From: Lineus longissimus
Taxonomy: Eukaryota > Nemertea > Pilidiophora > Heteronemertea > Lineidae
NCBI RefSeq assembly: GCF_910592395.1
Contig: NC_088309.1
Span: forward strand, 2,916,501 to 2,980,500
Direction: 5' to 3'
Length of the DNA: 64,000 bases
Shown here: positions 1 through 11,200 of the stretch, one piece after another
Numbering within the stretch: position 1 is the first letter of the stretch
Layout of the letters: each line of letters starts with the position of its first letter
Notes under the pieces: generated by a model
What the model saw: the letters and a program-made list of their open reading frames with translations, nothing else
The model's database searches: none
What the model was told of the DNA's origin: nothing
Made by a program: the position numbers and the translations under genes

Positions 1-2974
1 AAAAACTACTTAAGCTCTATCTTGATATGATATTCATGAACTTGATGTTAAAATGCGATACCAATGACGTAACAAATTCTATCAAGAAAACCGCGGGTAT
101 AGCTAATTGATATATAAACATTCATCGGGCTATATTGGCTAGAAAGGAATAATGTTCACATCGCACACGACATTTTGGATTTTCTTAAATACTTCTTTGA
201 TGGTTCAGCAAAAGAAACATTTGTGTAAATACCCAAATTCACATGAAATCAAACGTGCGAGCCTATACAGAGACTTAGCTAATCTGTTTTAATATCACAA
301 TGGTTTACTTATGAAGCTTATTGTCAAGATTGCACATTGAATTTCATGATTGAAGCTATATTTGTCCTAATCAAATTCGGTGATAAATCGGTTATTAGTA
401 CTAACATTGTGAGGTTTATATTATTCTTGGGTGGATCCACTTGGCGAATTAAATCCTATTAGGTCAAATTTTGAAGTACTATTTCGCACAGGGATTTGGC
501 CCATGCAGCGGGGCGAACATGGCGATTGAAGGCCTCTAAGTTAGTTTTGGCCTAGTCAGCCGACGGATTGGAATTCCTACTGGCGAGTTTATGTTTCACA
601 AATCACAAACTGCAAGACGAGAGCCCAAGTCATTACTCATCACATGCAAATAATAAACAAAGAGTTTTTTGTGGTCAAATCTTCCCTCGTGTATTTTTCT
701 TCGACTCCTATCAGCTACATGTTGTATTGTCTTGTAGTTTAATCAGTTCCTAACCAGACCACCTGGGCTCACCGGAGAAGTGTGGGGAGATTAGAACACC
801 ATGACTTGTGCGAAATCCCTGTGAAAAAAGACGGTTTTCGTGGTCTTCTGGGGGGGGGGGCAGTCATAATATTCACACCCCCAAAGCGATGTCTTTCCAG
901 CCTCGCTCTTCGGAAACAACTAAAACAGACAATTTCATACGCTACTTATTATATAAAGGGGAGAAAAGGTTTCAGATAAATGTCAGAACAAGCATGGTGG
1001 AGCGACCATTTATAATGTTCTTGCCAATGAATCTCAATCTCAACAGAATAAGAACTAGTCCAAATGCAAATTCGTTGGCTTAAGTAATACTTACAAACAG
1101 CATGTCGTATCCCCTTCCTCGGCTTTGCATTTGAATAACCCGCGGGCTTGTGTGTGTTCAATGAAGCAGGGAAAGCCAATCTCAATAGCCAGAGGCTTAT
1201 ATTCTCTATCAACATACAAGCCTGAGCAACAATGCGGGGCTTGTCTGTTTTGGTGGATGAGAAGAAAACTTGGAAAACCGAGCAATCAAAATAAGCCCTC
1301 GGATATATACCTCTTCTTGGCCTTGTGGGTGATCATGGATTCCAAGGTCATTGTCTTTCACATCTAGTACATGTATATATACATCTAATTAGGCCAACGA
1401 GGAAGCCGAAAGTGGCGTTTTTTTTAATATACACCAGCCCAACAGCCCACAACAGGTCCAGCAATACAGAGTAAAATTGATTTCAAGACTGCGCCAGCTT
1501 GGGCGATGCAGGCAAGTCATAAATTCGGACACCGTCTCTAACCTTCGTAGTCATTGCAAACATCGGTAAGCCACCGGCATTAAACCATAACATGCCATGG
1601 CGTTATTTAGAAACAACAATTTTGACGCCAGAATGGAAAGTTATTGTAGCTGAAGAAATAATTCTTAAAAGTCAAAGCCATAGCAAAGTGTAACAAAGGG
1701 CTAAGTTGGGCCATTGAAAATGTTTCAACGAAAAAGTTGTTCTGGACGTTTAGTCGAACTTAGAACCAAACGAAATACCAGTCAGTGTCTTTCGTTTCAA
1801 ATACCGGCACGCAACATATTGAGCATCAAGGTCCATGCAGCTTAAGTATAAGACCGTGAGGTTCGGGATGCTGGGTCATTGGCATGAAAACTTCGCGGTA
1901 AAGCAAAAACGAAGTAATGACATTGCCAACGCCCCCTCCCCCGAAATGCCCATGCCACCTAGCCTGGATTAATCTTTGATTATTGACAATACGAAAAAGG
2001 TAAAAGCCATTCATATTCGTCGGTCAAATGGCAGTTGATTTTCTATCCTACAACTTAGTTCAAGAAGCCATTATACCTCTGCTTTATAGACGCCTTTCGA
2101 ACGTAACATCGCCGAACATCATTCACCTACTCATCCAGTGCCTCATTTTCACACAAATAATATCGCTTGCGTGACAGACACCAACAGTTCGCCTCTCATT
2201 AAAAACGCACCCTTCATTGACTAAACATGCTTCTCCTGACCTAATGTAAGGTCGATTAAAGAAGAATCAACGTTTGACGTGTCTTTATTAACATCATATA
2301 CAGTATTGCCAAGGCAGTGAAAGCTCTTATTCACCGACCTAATGCGGAAACTATGTTTGTCACCCCAGGCTATACTGTCATACATGCTTGTGGTGAAACA
2401 CTGGCTGATTTATTCGATAAAACTTGACGAGAGACAAATAATATTGCCTCAAGAGACTCCACAATTCCCTGAATGAGAGTAGGATATTTACCTATACAGA
2501 GAACTTCCAGCCAGAATGAAACCATGGTACAAAATGAATAACAGCTAATTCACGTATATATCTTGTTTATTATTCATAACTTGGAATAAAAACTCCTTTT
2601 CTAAGTTTCTTTCAGTCCAAGCTCGCACATCGTTGGTGTGATGAAAAGAATGAATGGCTGGTCGCTAATGAAAACATAATATATTTTCATCATGGAACTT
2701 TTTCATCATGGATACGAAAAGTCAGGTTCACTCTCGGAAACCATGCAGTGGAACAGTTTGGATGTTCCCCATATTCCTGTTTTTCTTCATCATTGGCCTA
2801 AGGCCATTGAAAATCTGTTCATTTGTAATCTAGTTTACATGTCCTTCATTTTGCAGGTTCACGGAAATTGTAATGATGTAGAAATCTCCTGGCCCATACT
2901 AGAATTTGTCTTCATATATCCACTCTTGTTGACATGTCCGAAACAGACCTAACGTCTTTGCCGGCGGTTTCTTT
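1..2974. other. Intergenic region, no gene recognised
   Basis: All open frames here are short (under about 92 codons), overlap one another on both strands and resemble no family I know. The stretch is AT-rich with a homopolymer G run near 849-859. It should hold the upstream promoter or a 5' untranslated exon of the gene starting at 3008, but I cannot place either. Confidence 0.5.
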
Positions 2975-3013
2975 ACTCTTTTTCTCATTTCTACTTTCAG
3001 GTTCAAGATGGCG
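2975..3013 (+). promoter_or_regulatory. Pyrimidine tract/AG acceptor followed by TISU-like start context
   Basis: A long pyrimidine-rich run ends in CAG at 2998-3000, and only seven bases separate it from the ATG at 3008. This looks like a splice acceptor, which would put the 5' end of the mRNA on an upstream (or trans-spliced) exon. The start itself reads CAAGATGGCGAC, close to the TISU/YY1 element (SAASATGGCGGC) that marks very short 5' leaders. The two readings conflict, and sequence alone does not decide between them. Confidence 0.5.
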
Positions 3014-4366
3014 ACCGCCAGTGGACGCCGACTCGGCCTTGGAAGCGACAAAGAGGTTGCGGCCGTGACCTTTAACCTCAAAGAGCAGAGATGCTTGGAG
3101 AAGACCATGCAGACGTTGGATTTGGAGGAATCTTACGCCCGGAAGCTATTAGAACTAGACCAGCGAATCGTGAGAGTCAATTACAAAAGGCTCAGAGATC
3201 GCGTCCAAAAGATCAAATCGAACCTCAAACCAGCTGAGATTGCTGAAATTCGTACGTTGGAAGTAGACGGGAAATTCAAACCTCAGAATAGTGCGGTAAA
3301 TCTGAGTAGCGCTCTGAAGATAGCGTCAGCCGCCAGGCGATTGAAGCTCGGAGAGCGGCTTGAAAAGAAGGATACGAGAGTGCGTATCAGAACTGGTCCG
3401 TCAATGACAACCGCAAATTCAAGTCCGCCGCCACGCCTGCAGAAAGCCCACTCATTAACTGGGGTGTTCATTGATGAACCGGATGAACCGGACAGCAAGC
3501 CACGCGGGGCGTCGCTTGAAGCCGGTCTCAATAAGATTGGGCGGCACCCAATCGCAAGGCCAGGCAGCGGGAAGATGCGCGCACAAACTTCTCATGGGTT
3601 CCGAGAAAACCAAAAAGACTCTCGCACGCCGCGAGCGCAAACGTCTCAAGGGTTTCGGGACGTGTGGTCGTCTCACTCTGAGAAAAAGAAGGAGCAGAGC
3701 GGGGTGGGTAGGCTGGATATGCAGCGGGCCTCCTGTGTGTCTAACGCTGTCTCGGATTTCGGTGTAAATCCTTTCGAGGAGAGACGGCAATCGTTACTCG
3801 GTATAGAGAACCTCAAATCAAGGGGTTTGAGAACTCGAAAAGATTCTTTTGTTCAGACAGTTGATGAGTACATTGAGGCGAATCCTGTCCCCGAGGCGAT
3901 CAAAGAGGAGGATGCAGAGGAGGTAAGACAGTCAACCAAGTTTAAAACATTAGAAGACAGGATCTTTGAAAAAATGGATAAGACCGAGGAGTCAAACGCA
4001 CAAGTGAAACCAAGAGATCGCCGGATGTCGGACGCGTTACTCAAGAGACCTTCGCGCAGGGTGGCGCTCATTGAGGGCAGAAAAACAACAGTGAGTGAAG
4101 AGAAAGTAGCCACCTATTGGCGAGATATTACGCAATGTCGCTACTTCTCCATTCCGGATAACCAGTTGAATCTGACAGGCATTATCACAATGATTAAGGA
4201 CCAAGATAAACTTAACGAAAATATTAATCGGCCAGTTTCGCCCAAACCCAAGTCAATACTTCAGCAACTCAGTTCAGGAAGTCTTTCAGGGCTTAAGAAA
4301 CGGCCTCTTTCGGCAGCGGTATCAAACAGATCAAACTCGAAACTGGTCACCTCAAAAGAAATATGA
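3008..4366 (+). CDS. Uncharacterised basic Ser/Arg-rich protein, single coding exon
   Basis: An uninterrupted 452-codon frame runs from a strong ATG context to TGA. I do not recognise the family. Residues about 25-95 are charged and helical-looking (rich in Leu, Glu, Lys, Arg), possibly a short coiled coil. The rest looks disordered and rich in Ser, Arg, Lys and Pro. A motif RAQTS[HQ]GFR occurs twice near residues 196-217, about 20 residues apart, suggesting a short internal duplication. There is no signal peptide, membrane segment or catalytic motif. Length, codon regularity and the ATG context argue for a real gene; the antisense frames over it are shadows. It converges with the cyclase gene and has a candidate poly(A) signal at 4888. 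A cytoskeletal or ciliary adaptor would fit the composition, but this is only a guess. Confidence 0.75.
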   Translation: MATASGRRLGLGSDKEVAAVTFNLKEQRCLEKTMQTLDLEESYARKLLELDQRIVRVNYKRLRDRVQKIKSNLKPAEIAEIRTLEVDGKFKPQNSAVNLSSALKIASAARRLKLGERLEKKDTRVRIRTGPSMTTANSSPPPRLQKAHSLTGVFIDEPDEPDSKPRGASLEAGLNKIGRHPIARPGSGKMRAQTSHGFRENQKDSRTPRAQTSQGFRDVWSSHSEKKKEQSGVGRLDMQRASCVSNAVSDFGVNPFEERRQSLLGIENLKSRGLRTRKDSFVQTVDEYIEANPVPEAIKEEDAEEVRQSTKFKTLEDRIFEKMDKTEESNAQVKPRDRRMSDALLKRPSRRVALIEGRKTTVSEEKVATYWRDITQCRYFSIPDNQLNLTGIITMIKDQDKLNENINRPVSPKPKSILQQLSSGSLSGLKKRPLSAAVSNRSNSKLVTSKEI

Positions 4367-4368
4367 AA

Positions 4369-4887
4369 AGGGATAGGCCTACGGTGAGTGTTTCGCGATA
4401 CTCGTGTCTGGTGACGTCATGAGCGGACGAATCAAAATCAACGTCCACTGCACTTTGTTCAAATAGGTTTTATCGTTAACGCTTGCGTTAACTTAACGTG
4501 GCGGTATCTCTTTCAGATGCGTCCATTGTAGACTTAACGCCAAGTGAGGTTAACGCCAACGTTGTTGGTGTTAAATCTTTTTTTGAGCAACCGGGGCCGG
4601 AAGTGTAAAGCTAGTCAGTATTCATAGGGATATGGCGACATCAACTTTGAAAGCGAAGATCCAGTATTCCTCCAGCGATCTCATTTATCGTATAATCGTA
4701 GATATAAACATTATTGTGACTGAAAAAACTGACCGGCTCTGCCGTCATGACTTTTAAAACATTAATCCGCAAAAAATTGCAAAATGCTTTAGGGCCTACT
4801 CTTTAAAAAATCGCTGCTGCTATAAACCAAATATTACTTTATGCATAATAATATTAATCTACTTATCACATATAACACGATAACAAT
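4369..4887 (+). other. Probable 3' untranslated region of the 3008 gene
   Basis: Non-coding, with several TTAACG-type motifs, including a short palindrome around 4474-4491 and a second around 4545-4572. No AATAAA occurs on the plus strand between the stop and 4888, so the mRNA plausibly runs through this stretch. Confidence 0.4.
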
Positions 4888-4893
4888 AATAAA
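4888..4893 (+). terminator. Candidate poly(A) signal of the 3008 gene
   Basis: First AATAAA on the plus strand after the stop codon at 4366, in AT-rich DNA. It lies about 30 bp from the opposed signal of the cyclase gene. Confidence 0.5.
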
Positions 4894-4922
4894 CCATTGA
4901 AAAGTCAGTTGATTTTTGTGTT

Positions 4923-4928
4923 TTTATT
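4923..4928 (-). terminator. Candidate poly(A) signal of the guanylate cyclase gene
   Basis: TTTATT on the plus strand is AATAAA on the minus strand, about 350 bp downstream of the cyclase stop codon at 5275-5277. Confidence 0.5.
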
Positions 4929-5274
4929 TCATACCGGCATGAGGAACACGAGTGTATGTACGACCACACAACTTTTGTCTAAAACAGCCTCCTGTCTAAC
5001 ATCCTGGACACTCAGCAATTTCACCACAATATTCATAAGTACACGAGCCCGTCACTTGATCAAGGACGTTAGCATTCGCTGAGAGGCGACTTGCATCTTC
5101 CAGTTTTAACGACACGATGACGACGGATGATATACAGCCTAAAGCTATTTCCCTGCAACAAAGTTGGCTTTCAGTCGACGACAAGTCGTCCAGTATCCAT
5201 ATGGATCACCTCGCCTCTACTAACGTTACACGTAACAACAGTCCTGCGACCGAGGTGACGCCACCAGACTACCA

Positions 5275-8200
5275 CTACCAAGTCCTGACAGGCAAACCAT
5301 TTTCATCATAGGAAGGATTCCTGAAACCACAGAAAACACATCTCGATCATTATGCCAGTTCGCCCCCAAGCCAGCAGCCGACCATAAACACTCAAGTCAA
5401 GACCCGTGTCGATTGCAGTTCGCGGCTTAAATCGCAGTGGAGAAAGACCTTTCATATCAACATTAGATGATGTGCCAGTAATCGAGAAACGGTTGTACAT
5501 GTATATTGCTATGCTACTTACAGATCCCTTTCGGTTGGGAGGCTCTGGCCAAATCCCTTCTTTCCAAGCAACCAATAGGTTGTTTGTAGGCCCTTTCCCT
5601 AGGAACGCAAAGGAGAAAGCTTGAGGCGTGTGGCGGTCTCTGCCAGGCAGAACCAGTTATACAGGTGTGTGGGTAGAGGGAGGCTGGAGGAAATTAATAC
5701 ACCCAAAGTTCATCAAAATATATGTTAGTTGCGTTTTTGAAGGTTTAGATGCTAGTGGAGGTTGGTGCCGATCAAACTTTTCGCCATGATCGGTCCTACA
5801 AAGTGGTCCTTACCTTAATCTGTATTTGTCCTCTCGTCTTTATGTCGTAATCATTGAAAGAAGACAGAGCCTCGTACGCCTGTGTGCTCAGATGAATCCG
5901 AAGCCCTAAAAAACATATCAATATTTCCTTATTACCCCATAACAGTTCATGTTGATTCAATACTTAAAGCAACGTTTATGATTTACGGTCAGATGATGAT
6001 TTCAGTCAATGCATTTTTCACATTATTATTTTCAAATCACTGACGCAGGATGTCAGAAAGCAGTTCGTGTTACCTGAACCATTGGTCTCCATCCGAGAGG
6101 TTGTGTTGACTGTGTCACCAAACAAACAGTATCGGGGCATCGAGAGGCCCACCACCCCTGAAACAAGAAGGAGGCGTTGTACTGAAAGCCATGAACAACA
6201 GCAAACGATCATTACTTGATTGAAGTGTCTCGTACGGCACAATGTTGTTGGCTTATGCATATTCTTGCTCTTTCTGATGTTCCGACCATCTTCAACTCAG
6301 ACAAAAGGTGTGGCAAGATTAAAAATACATGTACTGCGCCTTAACTGCAATGACGTACAGATGTAAGGATAAGAAAATTTCAATTGAACGTTACTTCACT
6401 TTGTAACGATGCTTCTTACCGGCACAGCAAGGTCCACAATGCATCCCGATACGGACCTGGAGTTGGATCTTCGGAAGATGGCGTATGGTTGTCTTCAGGA
6501 CGGCGCTTAGCAAAGTCAATGCCATATCAGCTACTTCTGCACAGTGATGCTTGATTTTCTTGGGAATGCCGCCAACCACCATGTAGGAATCGCTGATGGT
6601 TTCAACCTAATGACAACAAGTATATATATAGTGACCGGTTGGTATGATCTTTGGTTTTCCTTTTCGTTAGAATTGCCGTCTGGCGGCATCGTATTCCTCC
6701 ATTTTAGCAGAAATGGTCCTTCTTCATAACGTGCCTTTGGTGTAGGCAAGATGTTGGGCTGATAGCACCAAATGACATGGAATCGGAATACTAACGTACA
6801 ACTACAATCCCTACCTTGTAGACGTCAAACTTCTTGATGATCCCATCGAACAGAGAATAGACGTCATTGAGGAGATCAATGATTTCCATGGGAGTGCTAA
6901 GTGATGAGATGATGCTGAAGCCTATGATGTCCGAGAAGAAGATAGTGGCCGAGTCAAACATCTCAGGCGCAACGATCTGACCAGTCTTCAGACGGTCTGC
7001 AACGACCCTGGAAAAAGGTAAAACTTGATGGTCGACTGAGTCTTCATTCTGAATACCAGGTAGCGGGTGACTTGAGTTTGTACAGCCGAAATATGTGCAT
7101 CTTGGCATAAAATGTGCAATGAAATGCGGGTGACGGGTGTTAGCAATTCGCCGGAAGTTTCCCTGCCCTATGACAGCCAATTGCGGTCAACGCGAAATTT
7201 TTGGGTGACAACGCCACGCTTTCCGACAGTTTCTATGCTGAAGGAACGTCCATATAGAGGATTTTTCGCCTATTAGAAGAAGAGGAAGAATCTCGAATGA
7301 CGTAGTATAGAAAATGTGGTGGTACTTTTTGGTACTTACACAGGCATCATGCTGTAAAGAAGGCTGTCTGTTTTCTTCTTCTCCTGGACGAGCTGAGAAG
7401 TCCTTGATTCCACGAGTTCTTCAAGGTTGTTCGTGTATTTCTCCATCATGTTGATCATGTGGTCCATGATGTTGAAATGCCTTAAGTTAAATAAAACCCA
7501 GATGTATGCCACTACAACAAATGAATCACAACCGCACACTTAGGCAGTGATTTTTAGGTTTTCGATTAGAAGATTTACCTTCAAAGTAGTGACATTATCT
7601 TTCCTGGTATCTGTATTGTTAGACTCCCTGGGTAGCCCATTGCGTCATCCTAATTTTGTCGGATGATTTTTGCTGTACCTACAAGTACACGTCGGGTATC
7701 TGAGCCTCTGTTTTAGTATATAGTAGACCTACTAATTAACCTTGAACATACTTACTTTCCCTTATTGATAGTCTTGATTTTCTTCTTGATCCATGACATA
7801 TCAGGTCTGGTATCAGGGTTCTCCTGCCAACCTTGCTTCATCAACCAGATCAATTCACGGTGTGGGCCCATCTGACCATCCATAATCTGAGGACGGAATG
7901 GTGTATCCTCCCCATTACGGACCTTCTCAACGATCTCTGGAATGGAAGAAAATCATTCGCTATTGAAGCACCAAAAGTCTCACTTGTGGAGAAAGTCAGT
8001 TGCAGCAAGCATGTATCCCCCTAGGTGTCCCATTACAGGACATCTCACGATGATCCCTGTGATCTTCCATTTTGGAAACCCCTTATCACCTAACATGACA
8101 CTGTAAGCCGAACTGAGTGCGCAAACTAAATTTTAACAGGGCGTCTTTAAATGGACGCCGTGCGGACGTCCTTTTATCGTGTCCTTGACCTATATAGTGT

Positions 8201-11200
8201 TACCTCGTGGACTGAGATTGTCCGTCGAATATGGGAGTGTGCGGAAGATGATCTCGTAGAGAATGATGGCGTAACTGTATATGTCTCCCTTGGGAGTACC
8301 ATTGAGTGGGTACTGAGCAACACAGAGAAGCTCGGGCGCGGTCCACCACAGACCTGGAAGAAAATGTAAGATATAACGGAACGGGCTGGTCGCAAAAACG
8401 ATAGCACTATGAGCTTGCTATTCAACACGATATTGGAGCAGTGTTGACGATTCTGCAGACCAAAAGATAACAGAGTATATGGCCATAAATGAGCCACGCG
8501 GACAGACTTCCAGTTTCCTCATCGCGCTGGAGTCAGAAGAGGTCAAGTTTAAGTTACGGTAACGTTCTTTCAAGATCGCTGGGATGGTACTTACCGGTGT
8601 ATTTTTCATGTTCTCCCGCATCCTCCACCTCATTGGCCTTGAGGTTGTTGAGACCGTAATCAGTAATCTTCAGCACCCATCTACTGTCTATGACACAGTT
8701 GGAGCTCTTCAGGTGGCCATGGGACTTCAAGAAGCTCGCGTGGAGGAAGTGGAGTCCCTACAGCAGATGGAATAGTAGCGGTACTAGTCTTGTTTAACCG
8801 AGAAGATCGGCAAACCTTAACGCGGTCGTCGCAGATCAAGATCAAGAATGACAGAAGAAGCCTATGTTCTCCATCCTGAGATCAGGCTTTTTACGCCTAT
8901 ACGCCATAGCGGCAGGTGGCGTGTATTGAAAACCACTGGTTGTGCCAGGATGATGTTCTAAGGAGAACGACTGATTTCATGAGCCCGTAACATGCATGGT
9001 TAGAGTGTGCAACATTTCGGTTTTTCTACAAGCCATCCATGACCCATCATGTCGGGAGACATGCCGAAAGTCGCCCCGCTTTGAACCAATGTCTCACGCA
9101 GCTTTTCGTTGCTAATTTCTGAGGGGGAGAATAGTTATATCTATTGCTTACATCAGTGAGATCCTGTATGATCGAAGCTTTGAACATGTTGTCCAACTTG
9201 ATGTCATCATTCTCTACAATATCCTAAAAAGGCAAACAGTTCAAGTAAGAAAAAGCAAAAGGACAAGAGTTTCTTGAAAATGTCATGGTGATTCCTGTGG
9301 AATCATTCCGAGTTGTATGTTTGTTTTTTTCGAAAATGGGTGTGAGTTCTTCTTACCACGACACAATTCTTGCGCTCATGGGGGATTTACAAATAAGGGG
9401 AACGACAATCAGGAGAACGACGACGTTGGTTATTCATTCCTTAAAACACAGCTGGCTTTTCACCGAACTTACCATTAAGCTGCCCTTACTGCAGTACATG
9501 AAGAGGATGAACAGGTTAGGTGGATCGACGCAAGCTCCCACAAATGGGTTGATGTTATCGTGACTGAGGCCCTTCATCTGAAAAAGCAAACCAAGTGTAG
9601 TCGCCTAAAAAAAACGTTCGCGGATCGTTCCAGGTGAAAGATTGATAAAGAAGAAGTCGATAAGATTCGTGCTGTACGCCTATTCCAATAACTGTGGGTG
9701 CTTCTCAAACTGCCTCAGTGCGAGATTTGACGTTTATTCGAGCTCCCGGGTTTACAATATGGGAATTGTGGGAACTCGATTTACAACTCCAACATATTAG
9801 GGGTTTTGTGACTGGACTCTGAATGACGACTGTAAGAATTTGTGGGGTATCTGAGCTGATTACCTTATTCAGTTCGACCAGGTCAGCTTTCGTGATAATG
9901 AGCGAGTCCTTGTTGATATTTCTGACGCAGACAAGCAGATTCTTATACTGCGCAATCAAGGCGAAGAGTTGTCCCTCTGTGCGACCACTGGCGTCGTCTT
10001 CTTTATCCAAAGAACCTCTCGAAGCGGAGACCATACTGACGTAGCTCGCCTACAAGAGAAAATGGTTTCAGTACTATAGACCTTGGCAATACTTTACAGG
10101 TTTTGTTACGGAACGACTTCTCTTACAGTCACTCACGTCACAATACTAACGAATAACGGGACGGTATACTTTTCTTCCGGATTCGTCTCTATATTCAGTC
10201 ACAACCATAATGCCGGAGTTGGCGGTGTGCTCAGTGGATTTATCATACGATGTAAGTTACCGTGAGAGTGACGGCGGCGTTTTCTGGGAAGTGGTAACAT
10301 GACTTTAACTCAATACTAGTTAAGAATGACGGATGGGAATAAGTTGACTGCAGGAAGATCTACAACCTACACACCTGACTGCCGAGACCACGTTTGTACT
10401 TGGAGAACCTGACATCGGAGAAGTCCACGCGCCACAACATCCGAGACAGCTCTTCTTCCTGCTTCTTTTTTCTGAATGAGAGAAACGGGTGCATATGATA
10501 TATATATTGATAAGCAACGATACAAAATAGAAGCATGAATGCGGGTTTTCTCACCTGTATTGATAGAATCCCAATCCAGAACCACATGATACAACTACCA
10601 GGCAGACTACCACACCAATAATGATGCTGTTCCGCACTGAAACGAAAAGAGGTAAGTAGTTTTGCGGTTTTGGAACAGTAGATATTATGAAATTAGGGCT
10701 CTCCTGAAAGTGTATGCATTGTGTGCTCCATAGTAAAAGGTCCGTGTCTCCGACAATGCGTTATGAAGGAATGATTTGAGCTACATACGTGAATCATCCG
10801 GTGGGCAGCGTTCGTGTAAGAAGCCACACTCTGGTTCATCTAGCGGCGGTTTCCCATCCTTGGTGTTCCAGTGAATCTTTGACACGAAGTCAACAGTCTG
10901 CCAAAGTAAAAATTATGGATTAATGGAAATCTCAATTAAAAACAGGAGTGCATGGGTTCAGAGTTGACCTACATCAAATTGGTATCTACAGTTTATAAGC
11001 AAAGTAGCATGCACCAATAAGCTTGAATTGAGATCTGGGTCTTTTCAATAGATCTACTCCTGGTGGTTGCAGTTCAGGAATCTACCTCAGAAATGGCATA
11101 GGCGTCTGTGCGATTCGCATCTAAGAGGTGCTTTCTCTTTGAAGACATCAAGTGCGGAAACTAGGAGGTTTCAGCTTACCTGCTCCTCGTTCGATATATG

